Assembly (NCBI RefSeq): GCF_001550135.1
Contig: NZ_LRUE01000014.1
Location: 367,149-431,148 of the forward strand
Direction: 5' to 3'
Origin: Pseudoalteromonas shioyasakiensis
GTDB taxonomy: Bacteria > Pseudomonadota > Gammaproteobacteria > Enterobacterales > Alteromonadaceae
Length of the DNA: 64,000 nt
The notes under the pieces are model-generated. The model saw only the letters and a program-made list of their open reading frames with translations, was not told the origin of the DNA and did no database searches. Positions 39,410 to 49,242 of the stretch are shown piece after piece. The number at the start of each line of letters is the position of its first letter. The first letter of the stretch is position 1. The translations under genes were made by a program, and so were the position numbers.

Positions 39410-41902
39410 ATGAAATTCAAAACCACTGCTAATAAAACGTTAGTGGCTCTCGCAGTCGCATCTAGCTTCATGCTAGCAGGTTGTCAATCAACCGCCTCAA
39501 CGCCTTCTGAAGAACAAGTTACCAATGTAGCACCCGTTGTTGCTACTCCTGCTGATACAGGTTCAGCTGAAATCACGTTAGAGCAAGCAATGGCTCACCC
39601 TGATTGGTTAGGCCGCCAGCCTGAGCGTGCTTTCTGGAATGGTGATTCTAACAGCATCGTTTATGCACAAAAGCAACAAGGCAATGAGTTACGCGATTTA
39701 TACGTTCAAGCGGTAAATAGCCAATCTGCATCACAATTAGCGTTAAACAAACTACACACTGTAGGCGCTAAAAATGCCGTTTATTCTGCAGATAAAAAGC
39801 AACAGGCTTATGCATTTGAAGGTAATATCTTCGTTAAAAACCTAAGCACTGGGCAAATTACACAAATCACTCACGATAGCGCACAGCAATCAAAACCACA
39901 GTTTTTAACTGATGGTAGCCTTGCATATCGCCAAGGTAATGCATTTTATAAAGTTGATTTAGCAACGGGTCGTCAAGTTGAATTAGTTAACTTACACCTA
40001 GACGATGCACCTAAAGGTGTACAAGAGCCAGACACTTACATTGCAAAAGAGCAGCACAAACTAATTGATTACATTGCGCTGACGCACAAAAACAAAAAAG
40101 ATCGTGAAGAGCGGAAAGCACAAATCAACGAGCAAAACGACAGCATTGCTAATGCACAGTTTTATTTAGGTAAAGGTAAGCGTTTAGCAGATGTACAGCT
40201 TTCACCAAATGGCCAAGCACTTGTTGCAGTAACCACAGAAAGCCGTTCATGGCGCGATGAAGGCGATATCATGCCTAATTACATTGCCGATGATGCACGC
40301 GTAAAAGCAGAAAAAGTACGCCGTCGTGTTGCTGATGAAAAACCAATCAGCTCAGACGTTGTTTACATCGACCTTAAATCAGGCGAGCAAACAACGCTTG
40401 CATTCGATACCTTACCAGGTTTTGATGAAGACGTACTTGCAGCTGTTAAGAAAGAAAACTACGCCCGTGATGGCAAAACTTATAAGTCTGAAAAAGCACC
40501 ACGTGCCATCAACTTAATGATGGATTGGGGTTGGGACCAAAGTGCAATACAATGGAACACAGATGGTTCACAAGTGGCTCTTATGCTAGAAGCATGGGAC
40601 AACAAAGACCGTTGGTTGGCGACTGTTGATACACAAAACAATAAACTTGTTTCACAGCACCGTCTGCATGACGATGCGTGGGTTAACTATGCATACAATG
40701 ATTTTGGTTGGTTGAACAACTCAGACACGCTTTACTACTTATCTGAAGAGTCTGGTTACAGCCATATTTACAAAAAGCCTTTAAACGGTAAAGCAACGCA
40801 GCTTACTAAAGGCCAATTTGTTGTTTCTAACTTAACGTTAACGGCTGATAACTCAGCGATTTACTACAAAGCCAACGTTGAGCACCCAGGTCTTTACGAA
40901 ATCTATCGTGTAAACCCTGCAAACGGTGAATCTGAGCAAGTAACCAACCTTGATGGTATGACTGATTACCAGTTAAGCCCAGATGAAAGCAAACTATTGC
41001 TAACTCATTCAAAAATTATGTCGCCGCCTGAGCTTTATGTTGCTGATGCAAAAGCAAACACCCAAGCAACTCAGTTAACGCATACAGTATCTGATGAGTT
41101 CTTAGCGAAGAAACTAATTGCACCTAAGATTGTTGCTGTGCCTTCAAGTCACACTGATCAGCCAATTTACGCAAAAGTATATTACCCAGCTGATTATAAA
41201 GAAGGCGAAACAGGTAAAAACCGTAAAGCGGTTATCTTTAACCACGGTGCAGGTTACTTACAAAACTCACACATGGGTTGGTCTGGTTACTTCCGTGAGT
41301 TTATGTTCCACTCACTATTGGCTTCAGAAGGCTACGTAGTAATGGACATGGACTACCGTGCATCGAAAGGTTACGGCCGTGATTGGCGTACAGCTATTTA
41401 TCGTCAAATGGGTACACCTGAGATCCAAGATTTAGCAGACGGCGTAAGCTGGATGGCAGACAACGCAAACGTAGATACACAAGCTGTAGGCACTTATGGT
41501 GGTTCTTACGGTGGTTTCATGACGTTTATGGCGCTATTCACACAACCTGATTTATTTAAAGCAGGTGCTGCACTTCGTCCGGTAACTGATTGGGCTCACT
41601 ACAATGGTCCTTATACGTCTAACATCTTAAACCACCCAGATGTTGACCCGATTGCTTATGAAAAGAGCTCACCAATTTACTTTGCTGAAGGTCTTAAGAG
41701 CCATTTATTAATTAACGCGCCTATGGTTGATGACAATGTATTCTTCCAAGACTCAGTACGCTTAGTACAGCGCTTAATTGAACTTGAAAAGGAAAACTTT
41801 GAAACAGCTATCTTCCCAGTTGAGCCACATGGTTTTGTACAACCATCAAGCTGGTTAGATGAATACCGCCGTATTCATAAGCTATTTAAAGAAACGCTTT
41901 AA
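39410..41902 (+). CDS. S9-family (DPP IV-like) prolyl oligopeptidase lipoprotein
   Basis: 830 residues. The lipoprotein signal ends in LAGC, with the lipid Cys at about residue 25. A beta-propeller (about 60-560) contains many DGS.V-type blades. The C-terminal alpha/beta hydrolase domain has the nucleophile Ser699 in GGSYGGF, an Asp in VDDN (774-775) and His807 in EPHGF. FNHGAGYLQN forms the oxyanion region. It cleaves dipeptides or short oligopeptides in the periplasm. It is monocistronic with its own terminator. Confidence 0.92.
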   Translation: MKFKTTANKTLVALAVASSFMLAGCQSTASTPSEEQVTNVAPVVATPADTGSAEITLEQAMAHPDWLGRQPERAFWNGDSNSIVYAQKQQGNELRDLYVQAVNSQSASQLALNKLHTVGAKNAVYSADKKQQAYAFEGNIFVKNLSTGQITQITHDSAQQSKPQFLTDGSLAYRQGNAFYKVDLATGRQVELVNLHLDDAPKGVQEPDTYIAKEQHKLIDYIALTHKNKKDREERKAQINEQNDSIANAQFYLGKGKRLADVQLSPNGQALVAVTTESRSWRDEGDIMPNYIADDARVKAEKVRRRVADEKPISSDVVYIDLKSGEQTTLAFDTLPGFDEDVLAAVKKENYARDGKTYKSEKAPRAINLMMDWGWDQSAIQWNTDGSQVALMLEAWDNKDRWLATVDTQNNKLVSQHRLHDDAWVNYAYNDFGWLNNSDTLYYLSEESGYSHIYKKPLNGKATQLTKGQFVVSNLTLTADNSAIYYKANVEHPGLYEIYRVNPANGESEQVTNLDGMTDYQLSPDESKLLLTHSKIMSPPELYVADAKANTQATQLTHTVSDEFLAKKLIAPKIVAVPSSHTDQPIYAKVYYPADYKEGETGKNRKAVIFNHGAGYLQNSHMGWSGYFREFMFHSLLASEGYVVMDMDYRASKGYGRDWRTAIYRQMGTPEIQDLADGVSWMADNANVDTQAVGTYGGSYGGFMTFMALFTQPDLFKAGAALRPVTDWAHYNGPYTSNILNHPDVDPIAYEKSSPIYFAEGLKSHLLINAPMVDDNVFFQDSVRLVQRLIELEKENFETAIFPVEPHGFVQPSSWLDEYRRIHKLFKETL

Positions 41903-41930
41903 CTTTTAGAGCAATTTAGAACTGACTTAT

Positions 41931-41962
41931 AAGCAGCCTTGATATTCAGGGCTGCTTTTTTG
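41931..41962 (+). terminator. Terminator of the S9 peptidase gene
   Basis: AAGCAGCC / GGCTGCTTTTTT stem, about 30 bases after the stop. Confidence 0.8.
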
Positions 41963-42391
41963 TTTTTATAGCAATTGATATTTACCATTAGATATTAGTA
42001 TTTAACTTGTTTTGCCATAAATAATATCTTTATGTTTCTCGCTAATTAAGCCCCGAAATCCACCACTCACTAAATTAGGCTGCTTTGTGTTGTTCATCGA
42101 ATATCGCTTCTGATTGCTCACAAGATATTCATTACCGTTGCCTTGCATTGAGCACCCGTTCTAGGTGAGCAATTTAATTACCTGTAACCCTTAGTAATAT
42201 TGATCAGTGACCTAGCAATATTATGAAACCAGCTAGTTATGTTAATTTAATAGTAAATTAGGTACAGGGACCATTAGTATGACAACATAAAAGTGCACGC
42301 GCCCTTTGAATGGAATAAGTTTAGTGATATGCCAATAAAACTTTACCTTTAGTAAATCCATATTGGTTTATGTAAAAATTAGCTTTGTTCA
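41963..42391. other. AT-rich region without a supported gene
   Basis: No recognisable gene. The minus strand holds a 48-codon open stretch (starting near 42154, ending near 42010) with no known relative. The plus strand has broken frames that may be eroded upstream parts of the Rhs remnant beginning at about 42392. Confidence 0.5.
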
Positions 42392-42592
42392 AGTAATACG
42401 CCTTCAAGTGGAAGTGCTCTTGATAACACTTGGCCTTTTGGTAAAGGTTGTTTAGGTCGCGCAACTACGGAAGCTGAGAACTATGAGCCAAAACAATTTG
42501 ATGAAATTAGTAGAGTCGATAGTTGCATTAACGCTGAGTTAAATCGATATGCCCAAATGGTACCGATTGTCACGAGTACAGTGATAGTTTAG
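42392..42592 (+). pseudogene. Possible Rhs/YD-repeat core fragment
   Basis: An open frame with no start codon encodes 66 residues, including NTWPFGKGCLGRATTEAEN and YEPKQFDEISRVD. This resembles YD-repeat units of Rhs proteins (a FGKG.LGR turn followed by a YxxxxFDExGR pattern). It ends at a TAG. The similarity is by eye and moderate. An unmistakable Rhs core terminus lies 480 bases downstream, which supports the reading. Confidence 0.45.
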
Positions 42593-42628
42593 CTAATAAA
42601 TGTTTAAGATTATGTCAGGTGAAATAGC

Positions 42629-42943
42629 ATGAATTTAAAAAAAATCCAGATATTGAAACTAGTATGGATAACCTGTTTTACTTTAGTCATTCTTTCTGTT
42701 TTAGAATCTGTTCAATATGTCAGCCAAACTCACGAGTTAGGTGTGTTCATACTAGTTTTACTGGGACTTTTAAGTTTTCCATTAGGTCCGTTTTTATTGT
42801 ATCTAGTTACAGTTTTACCAACTATAGATTATCAAAGCAGCTTTGGTTTAGAAGTGTTTGTTATTAGTATCTGTTGCTTTATCGGTGGATATTTTCAGTG
42901 GTTTATAATTTTACCTAAGATTATTAATAAATATTGGAATTAG
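42629..42943 (+). CDS. Small membrane protein, possible immunity protein
   Basis: 104 residues with three hydrophobic segments (about 10-28, 35-65 and 75-98), the last containing GGYFQWFIILP. AGG lies nine bases before the ATG. It sits between two Rhs remnants, the place where the immunity gene of a displaced toxin tip is normally found. The immunity role is inference from position. Confidence 0.5.
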   Translation: MNLKKIQILKLVWITCFTLVILSVLESVQYVSQTHELGVFILVLLGLLSFPLGPFLLYLVTVLPTIDYQSSFGLEVFVISICCFIGGYFQWFIILPKIINKYWN

Positions 42944-43071
42944 CTATTAATTTAAAGTCTCACAAACCGAGGCTTTTGGTTAGAACTATACAAATTGAAA
43001 TAGGATGAAGCTAGTCTATAACTATCTAAGTTCTAACTTGATAGATCTAAACCAATTTAGTGTACAACTAA

Positions 43072-43457
43072 TTTAGGGATTACGCTCCTGAATTAGGACG
43101 CTATATTTAGTCTGCCCCAATTTGTTTAGCGAAAATATATACGCGACCATTAAATGGACTAGGAAAGTTTAGATCTAATGGTGCATCTAATATGAATTTA
43201 GGTGTTTTCCACGAACAAATTTTGTATAAGGATGGTACAAATAGTGGCTTTTCTTATGCAGATCCTGATACGAGTGGATATTCATGCAAGGATAAAGAAT
43301 ACGATGATGCATTAATGAGAAAGCAGAGGAACGAGAAAAAATCTCATTTGATATGAAAAACTATAATGTGATAACTAACAACTGTCAGGACTATGTTGAT
43401 GAGGTTATTAACCAGTATTATAACGTATTAGCAGACCAAAATAGGCATAAACGATGA
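43072..43457 (+). pseudogene. Rhs C-terminal core plus toxin tip, interrupted and frameshifted
   Basis: Frame 1 reads FRDYAPELGRYI, stop (TAG 43108-43110), then SAPICLA, matching the Rhs core terminus (R-DYDPELGRYI-QSDPIGLA) with CAG mutated to TAG. The toxin tip follows: MNLGVFHEQILYKDGT, FSYADPDTSGYSCKDKEYDDALMRK. A one-base loss at about 43320-43325 moves the reading to AEEREKISFDMKNYNVITNNCQDYVDEVI up to the stop at 43455-43457. The NYNVITNNCQDYV motif resembles papain-like or NlpC-like toxin cores with a conserved Cys, but no exact family is claimed. The stop overlaps the next gene by ATGA. Confidence 0.7.
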
Positions 43458-43948
43458 GATTCAAGTGGGTTTTATTAATATTGATTTTTGTTTTAGTTCT
43501 TATGCCACCATTAAATATTTATGCTAAGTGGCATTTAAAAACATTCTCAGGTGGATTTATTTATACGCTTTTAAATTTGACTTATGTTCCCGATGATTAT
43601 TATCAGCAAGTAGGAGGAATTTGGGTTGATACAAACAAAAGTAGAAGTGCCAACATACACTTAGAACATCGATATAGAGGGAAGTATGGAGTATATGTTA
43701 TTGGTGAAACTGTTCAAAATAAAAACCACAATGTCTCAGCAATAATGAATTGTGCAGACAAAATTATTGAGTTAGAATCTGGCTCGAGTAAAATCACTGA
43801 TTTAAATAGGAAAACCGCAACCTCTCTCTTAATTGGTATGTACGATGTAGAAAGTGACTTTCCTCACGAAGTAATCTGCTCTATATCAATTTACGAAAAA
43901 ACAAAAGGACAGTTTTTTATATTCGTTAGGAAATTTAGACATTATTAG
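43454..43948 (+). CDS. Putative immunity protein of the Rhs toxin tip
   Basis: 164 residues. A signal anchor or signal peptide (RFKWVLLILIFVLVLMPPLNIYA) precedes a beta-rich extracytoplasmic domain with NIHLEHRYRGKYGVYVIGETVQ, a Cys in AIMNCADKI and a Cys in HEVICSISIYE. The ATG overlaps the toxin-tip stop, the usual arrangement of polymorphic toxin and immunity genes. A periplasmic location suggests that the toxin acts there. Identity as an immunity protein is inference from position and form. Confidence 0.6.
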   Translation: MRFKWVLLILIFVLVLMPPLNIYAKWHLKTFSGGFIYTLLNLTYVPDDYYQQVGGIWVDTNKSRSANIHLEHRYRGKYGVYVIGETVQNKNHNVSAIMNCADKIIELESGSSKITDLNRKTATSLLIGMYDVESDFPHEVICSISIYEKTKGQFFIFVRKFRHY

Positions 43949-43968
43949 CAACCCTAAATTTTTGAATC

Positions 43969-43993
43969 CAAAGCCTCGTTAGCCGGGGCTTTG
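43969..43993 (+). terminator. Terminator after the putative immunity gene
   Basis: CAAAGCCTCG / CCGGGGCTTTG stem (one wobble pair) around TTAG. The T-run is weak. Confidence 0.6.
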
Positions 43994-44086
43994 TAATATT
44001 TGATATTCAAGATAAATCATAATTAATTTTTATGAAAAGATTAAATAGCAAGGAATAATAACCAGATTATTAAATCGCGAGTAAGG

Positions 44087-44671
44087 TTACCCGCGCTTTT
44101 TTATTATTTTTATAAAGACAGGCAAAGCGAGTAGAGTGCCGCCAATTGCGCCGATAAAGTGGGCATCAATGGCAACATTAGAGGCGATTAACTGACTCAC
44201 CGATTCACTCGGGCCTGCTATTTGCTCCCAAATCACTTTAGCCCAAGTACCAGCAAACAATAACCAGCCAGAAAACATGCCTGCTTGTACATCTTTAACT
44301 GCTCCCCAAATGATCACTCCGTGCAGTAGAGCACTTAATCCGGTGTAAATTTGGATATCTGGGCAAAATAGCCACACACCTAAGCCACACCATAATGCAA
44401 GAATGGCAATATTAAACGCATAGCGAGCAGGGCTTGTATGCTCAGCGTGCAGAGCCCAAATTAATAAAATTCCGGCACAATTTAAGCCTAAATGAGGCCA
44501 ATTTGCGTGCACGAATTGACTAGTGAAAATGCGCCAAAATTCACCATTTGCAACTAACTCACGGTTAAATTCGAGATATTCATTTAAGTTAAAAGTAGCA
44601 AATAAGGAACTTAGTATTACTAAACACAATGGCGGCAGAATATATTCTAGTTTCAGGGGCAGGTTTATCAT
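44087..44671 (-). CDS. rrtA: Rhombosortase (rhomboid-family intramembrane protease)
   Basis: 194 residues, about six transmembrane helices. FWRIFTSQFVHANWPHLGLNCAGILLIW is the loop/helix with conserved His and Asn. The catalytic Ser is in TGLSALLHG and the partner His in DAHFIGAIGG. This short form without a GxxxG-rich extra helix is the rhombosortase type, which processes proteins carrying a C-terminal GlyGly-CTERM tail. No such tail is seen among proteins in this window, so its substrates are elsewhere. Confidence 0.85.
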   Translation of the reverse strand: MINLPLKLEYILPPLCLVILSSLFATFNLNEYLEFNRELVANGEFWRIFTSQFVHANWPHLGLNCAGILLIWALHAEHTSPARYAFNIAILALWCGLGVWLFCPDIQIYTGLSALLHGVIIWGAVKDVQAGMFSGWLLFAGTWAKVIWEQIAGPSESVSQLIASNVAIDAHFIGAIGGTLLALPVFIKIIKKRG

Positions 44672-44756
44672 GTTATTTTTGTTGTATCTGAGATTGTCGC
44701 CTATTGTGCACGTTTAATTTTAAGATGCCAAATACACTACGGGATTAAGTTTATTT

Positions 44757-46514
44757 ATGTTATTCAAAACCAAAGCGCTGTTAGCTCTGTCCACCTCTTT
44801 AATTTATTCAACGGCTATTTTTGCAACCCCTGCAAAAATTGAAACTCGCGAACCTGAAGCTGCTACAGGCTTTGCTCATAAACAGGTTGTTGAAGGCGAT
44901 AAGTACATGGTCGCAGCAGCAAACCCTTATGCAGTAAAAGCAGGGCAAAAAATGCTTGAGCTAGGCGGCTCAGCAGTTGATGCAGCCATTGCAACGCAAT
45001 TAGTACTGACACTGGTAGAACCGCAATCGTCGGGGATCGGTGGTGGTACGTTTATGATGTACTTCGACAGCAAAACCAAAAGCCTAGCCAGTTTTGATGG
45101 CCGCGAAACGGCTCCAAGCAATGCTGATGAAACACTATTTTTAGATAAGCATGGTAAAGCCGTAAAATGGATTGAAGCCGTTGTAGGTGGTCGTTCTGTT
45201 GGTGTTCCAGGTATTTTAGATGCATTTGCCACCGCCCATAAACGTTACGGCAAGTTAGAGTGGCAAACCTTGTTTGGTCCTGCCATTGAATTGGCTGATA
45301 AAGGCTTTATTGTGTCGCCGCGTTTACATCAATTATTGGCTAAAGAGTTAAATCCAGGGGTTACTAAGCTACCTGTTATTCGTGACTACTTTTTCCCAAA
45401 TGGTAAACCGCTTGCTGTAGGTACGGTTAAAAAGAACCCTGAACTTGCCTCGCTTTATAAAGATATAGCGAAACAAGGCATTGATGCTTTCTATAAAGGT
45501 GAAAACGCCAAAAAACTTGTGCATGCAGTGCAAAACTCAGCAGTTGCACCGGGTACTTTAACGGTTGAAGACTTAGCTAATTACAAAAGTAAAGAGCGTG
45601 CACCTGTGTGTGTTGATTATCGCCAATACGAAGTGTGCTCAATGGCACCACCAAGTAGTGGTGGTGTAGCTGTATTACAGATTTTAGCCTTACTCGAACA
45701 TAAAGACATGGCTAAACTTAAACCAAACTCTGTTCAAGCATTGCATTACTTTACCCAAGCATCGCGTTTAGCGTTTGCTGATCGCAACGTGTATATGGGT
45801 GACCCTGACTTTATGCCAATCCCAACACAAGGATTACTCGATAAAGACTACCTTGCAGGTCGTGCAAAGCTTATTTCTGAAAAAGATGCTCACGCAGAAG
45901 CAGGCACACCGCCTAATTCACTTGCGTACGCGCAAGATGATGCTTACGAGTTACCATCAACAACTCATGTATCGATTGTTGATAGCCAAGGTAATGCGGT
46001 TTCGATGACCAGCTCTATCGAAATGGCGTTTGGTTCAACAGTAATGGTGAACGGGTATATTTTAAACAATCAACTAACAGACTTTGCTTTATCGCCTACC
46101 AAAAATGGTAAGCCATTAGCTAATCGCGTTGAAGCAGGTAAACGCCCGCGTAGTTCAATGTCGCCAGTCATGGTGTTTAACAAGGACGGCAGCTTACGTT
46201 TAGTGGTTGGTTCACCGGGTGGTAGCCGTATCATTGATTATGTAGCTCAAGTGGTTGTAGGTGTGCTTGATTGGAACCTAGATGCACAAACAGCTATTAA
46301 CTTACCGCGCATTACTAATCGTAATAATTACACAAGCCTCGAAAAGGGCACTGAACTTGCCAACGCCGAAGCTGATTTTGTTAACCGCGGACACACAGTT
46401 CGTATCCTAGATTTAAACTCTGGTTTACATGCTGTTGAAGTTAAAGACGGTAAACTTTATGGCGCAGCCGATCCGCGCCGCGAAGGCATAGCTTTAAGTG
46501 ATAAAAGCCACTAA
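44757..46514 (+). CDS. ggt: Gamma-glutamyltransferase
   Basis: 585 residues with a signal peptide. It has the Ntn-hydrolase precursor layout: large-subunit motif VEPQSSGIGGGTFMMYFD, DGRETAP, and self-cleavage before Thr402 in STTHVSIVD, giving the small subunit with SMTSSIE, KRPRSSMSPVM and GSPGGSRII. It cleaves the gamma-glutamyl bond of glutathione in the periplasm. It is monocistronic with its own terminator. Confidence 0.96.
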   Translation: MLFKTKALLALSTSLIYSTAIFATPAKIETREPEAATGFAHKQVVEGDKYMVAAANPYAVKAGQKMLELGGSAVDAAIATQLVLTLVEPQSSGIGGGTFMMYFDSKTKSLASFDGRETAPSNADETLFLDKHGKAVKWIEAVVGGRSVGVPGILDAFATAHKRYGKLEWQTLFGPAIELADKGFIVSPRLHQLLAKELNPGVTKLPVIRDYFFPNGKPLAVGTVKKNPELASLYKDIAKQGIDAFYKGENAKKLVHAVQNSAVAPGTLTVEDLANYKSKERAPVCVDYRQYEVCSMAPPSSGGVAVLQILALLEHKDMAKLKPNSVQALHYFTQASRLAFADRNVYMGDPDFMPIPTQGLLDKDYLAGRAKLISEKDAHAEAGTPPNSLAYAQDDAYELPSTTHVSIVDSQGNAVSMTSSIEMAFGSTVMVNGYILNNQLTDFALSPTKNGKPLANRVEAGKRPRSSMSPVMVFNKDGSLRLVVGSPGGSRIIDYVAQVVVGVLDWNLDAQTAINLPRITNRNNYTSLEKGTELANAEADFVNRGHTVRILDLNSGLHAVEVKDGKLYGAADPRREGIALSDKSH

Positions 46515-46521
46515 AAACAAG

Positions 46522-46551
46522 CTCAGCAGCCTTAAAGCTGCTGAGTTTTCA
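46522..46551 (+). terminator. Terminator of ggt
   Basis: CTCAGCAGC / GCTGCTGAG stem with a CTTAAA loop, then TTTT. Confidence 0.8.
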
Positions 46552-46649
46552 TGTATACTATCTGCTATGCTATTTAGAGCATAAAATTCATTTTCTTCAA
46601 TGGTCTGACAAGGTGAATTGTCATTGCAATTTCGCCTTCAAGAGTAATA

Positions 46650-48383
46650 ATGTCAGGTCATAATTATGACGCATCAAAGCTTGGAAATATGACTACAAAT
46701 ACCGATCCAAATTATCTTTATATTCCTTATTCAGGCCCAGGTCTGATCGAAACGCCACTATTAAATAAAGGCAGTGCTTTTTCACAAAAAGAAAGGGAAA
46801 ATTTCAACTTAGCCGGTTTACTGCCACCGCGTTATGAAACGATCGAAGAACAAGTTGAGCGTTGTTACCAACAGTATTCAAGCTTTAGCGATAACTTAAA
46901 CAAGCACATTTACCTTCGTGCTATTCAAGATAACAACGAAACACTTTACTACCGTTTAGTGCGTGATCATCTTGAAGAAATGATGCCAATTATCTACACA
47001 CCAACGGTAGGCGATGCCTGTGAAAAATTCTCAGACATTTACCGCAGTGCCCGTGGTCTATTTATCTCTTATGAAGATCGTTTCCAAATTGATGATATTT
47101 TACGTAACGCGACTAAAGGCAAAGTAAAAGTTATCGTTGTGACTGACGGTGAGCGTATTCTTGGTCTAGGTGACCAAGGTATTGGTGGTATGGGTATTCC
47201 AATTGGTAAATTATCACTTTACACAGCATGTGGTGGTATTAGCCCAGCTTATACGCTACCAGTGATGATTGATGTTGGTACGAACAACGAAAAACTACTT
47301 AACGACCCTATGTACATGGGTGCACGTCATAAACGTATTTCGCAAGAAGAGTATGACGAATTCTTAGATCTATTCATCAAAGCCGTTAAACGTCGTTGGC
47401 CAAATGTGTTACTTCAGTTCGAAGACTTTGCACAACCAAATGCAATGCCATTACTAAAACGTTACCGCGATGAAATCTGTAGCTTTAACGATGACATTCA
47501 AGGCACTGCTGCGGTTACTGTAGGTTCTTTACTAGCTGCATGTCGTGTTAAAGGCGCGAAGCTTTCTGAGCAAAAAGTTGTGTTTGTTGGTGCAGGTTCT
47601 GCGGGCTGCGGTATTGCTGAGCAAATTATCAGTACTATGGTTGCTGAAGGCATTAGCGATGAGCAAGCGCGTTCTCAAATCTTCATGGTTGACCGTTTTG
47701 GTCTGCTTACTGAAGGTATGGAAGGCTTACGTGACTTCCAACAAGCACTTTGCCAATCTAAAGATGGTTTAAGCGAGTGGACATACAGCGGTGAGTACGC
47801 ATCGTTATTAGATGTAATGCACTGTGCACAACCAGACATCCTAATTGGTGTATCTGGCCAACCTGGTTTATTCACAGAGCAAGTTATTCGTGCAATGCAC
47901 GCATCTTGCCCACAACCGATTATCTTCCCGTTAAGTAATCCGTCTAAGCAAGTTGAAGCACTTCCATCAGATGTTATCGAATGGACAGACGGTCAAGCAA
48001 TTGTTGCCTCTGGTAGCCCATTTGATCCGGTTGAGTATAACGGCCAAACGTTCCCAATCCCACAATGTAACAACAGCTACATTTTCCCGGGTATTGGTTT
48101 AGGCGTAATTGCTGCTAAAGCTACACGTATTACAGATGCAATGCTGATTGTATCAAGTGAAACACTGGCTGAGTCTTCACCACGTGCAAACACTGGTAAA
48201 GGCAGCTTATTACCAGCACTCACTGAAATCCAATCGTTAAGTAAACGTATTGCTTTTGCAGTAGCGAAAAAAGCGATGGAAGAAGGTGTTGCACTAGAGC
48301 TGAGCGATGAAGCGCTATGGGCAGCAATCGAGAAAAACTACTGGCTTCCAGAGTACCGTAACTACAAGCGTCGTAGTATCTAA
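46650..48383 (+). CDS. maeA: NAD-dependent malic enzyme
   Basis: 577 residues. [84 protein letters not shown] and the nucleotide-binding [11 protein letters not shown] are all as in E. coli MaeA (SfcA). It decarboxylates malate to pyruvate with NAD. Two starts are possible: the ATG at 46650 with a weak AAGAG, or the ATG at 46689 with GGA nearby, which is closer to the E. coli N-terminus. Confidence 0.95.
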   Translation: MSGHNYDASKLGNMTTNTDPNYLYIPYSGPGLIETPLLNKGSAFSQKERENFNLAGLLPPRYETIEEQVERCYQQYSSFSDNLNKHIYLRAIQDNNETLYYRLVRDHLEEMMPIIYTPTVGDACEKFSDIYRSARGLFISYEDRFQIDDILRNATKGKVKVIVVTDGERILGLGDQGIGGMGIPIGKLSLYTACGGISPAYTLPVMIDVGTNNEKLLNDPMYMGARHKRISQEEYDEFLDLFIKAVKRRWPNVLLQFEDFAQPNAMPLLKRYRDEICSFNDDIQGTAAVTVGSLLAACRVKGAKLSEQKVVFVGAGSAGCGIAEQIISTMVAEGISDEQARSQIFMVDRFGLLTEGMEGLRDFQQALCQSKDGLSEWTYSGEYASLLDVMHCAQPDILIGVSGQPGLFTEQVIRAMHASCPQPIIFPLSNPSKQVEALPSDVIEWTDGQAIVASGSPFDPVEYNGQTFPIPQCNNSYIFPGIGLGVIAAKATRITDAMLIVSSETLAESSPRANTGKGSLLPALTEIQSLSKRIAFAVAKKAMEEGVALELSDEALWAAIEKNYWLPEYRNYKRRSI

Positions 48384-48405
48384 GCTATAACACGCTGAGT
48401 AATTG

Positions 48406-48435
48406 AAAAAACAGGCTTTTAAAGCCTGTTTTTTT
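48406..48435 (+). terminator. Terminator of maeA
   Basis: AAAAAACAGGCTTT / AAAGCCTGTTTTTTT stem, 20 bases after the stop. Confidence 0.85.
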
Positions 48436-48519
48436 ATATCTTAATAATAGTGTCTTGTTCATATTCAATTAACCCTTTAAGGTGATAATGAACGGAGTTT
48501 TTAATTAAGGAACAGTATT

Positions 48520-49236
48520 ATGCGTAAGTTAGTTTTTACCGCTATGGCCGCCGCGCTAAGTTTTAATGCGTTAGCAGAAGCAACACCTGATGCTCCTCAT
48601 ATTTATATTCAAGGTAACGCAACGGTTAAAGCAATCCCAGATAACGTTAAACTGACAGTAGGTATTGTTGAAGTAGATAAAGATTTAATTGCCGCTAAAA
48701 ACAAAGCCGATGCAACCATGGCGAAAGCAATTAAGCTTGCTAAAAGCCAAGGTGTAGAAGAAAAGGGCATTTATGCCTCTAATATCTCAATTCATCGCCA
48801 AACAGAATATAACCGCGAAACAGGTAAGCAAAACTTTGTAGGCTACAGAGTAACGCGTAGTTTGTCTGTTACCTTAACTGATATTAAAAAATACCCGATT
48901 ATGCTTCAGCAACTAGTGAACTCGGGTATTAATGAGATCAATCAAACTCAGTTTGTATCAAGCAAGTACGAAGAGCTACAAAAGAAAGCGCAAAAGCTTG
49001 CTATTAAAGATGCTCGTGCTGCTGCAAAAGAATTTGCCAGTGACTATGGGGTTGAACTTAAAGGCCTGTATACTGCATCAAGTAGCCCTCTCGATACAGG
49101 TAGCCAACCTTATATGCGTGCCAGCAAAATGGTTATGGCAGAAGCTGCACCAGATAACTATGTACCTGATGCATACAACGGTGGTGAGCTTACAATTAGC
49201 GCAAGCAGCTATGCGGTATATCTAATCGAAAACTAA
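48520..49236 (+). CDS. SIMPL (DUF541) domain periplasmic protein
   Basis: 238 residues. A signal peptide (cleavage near NALA) is followed by HIYIQGNATVKAIPDNVKLTVGIVEV, SNISIHRQTEY, VGYRVTRSLSVTLTDIKKYPIMLQQLVNSGINEI and a YASSYGV-type stretch near AKEFASDYGVELK. These are SIMPL/DUF541 features, shared with the E. coli oxidative-stress protein YggE. It is periplasmic with unknown biochemistry. Confidence 0.88.
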   Translation: MRKLVFTAMAAALSFNALAEATPDAPHIYIQGNATVKAIPDNVKLTVGIVEVDKDLIAAKNKADATMAKAIKLAKSQGVEEKGIYASNISIHRQTEYNRETGKQNFVGYRVTRSLSVTLTDIKKYPIMLQQLVNSGINEINQTQFVSSKYEELQKKAQKLAIKDARAAAKEFASDYGVELKGLYTASSSPLDTGSQPYMRASKMVMAEAAPDNYVPDAYNGGELTISASSYAVYLIEN

Positions 49237-49242
49237 ATTCAG

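Noticed and set aside
42010..42154. 48-codon minus-strand frame in the gap after the S9 peptidase
   Set aside because: No ribosome-binding site and no recognisable family; kept only as a note.
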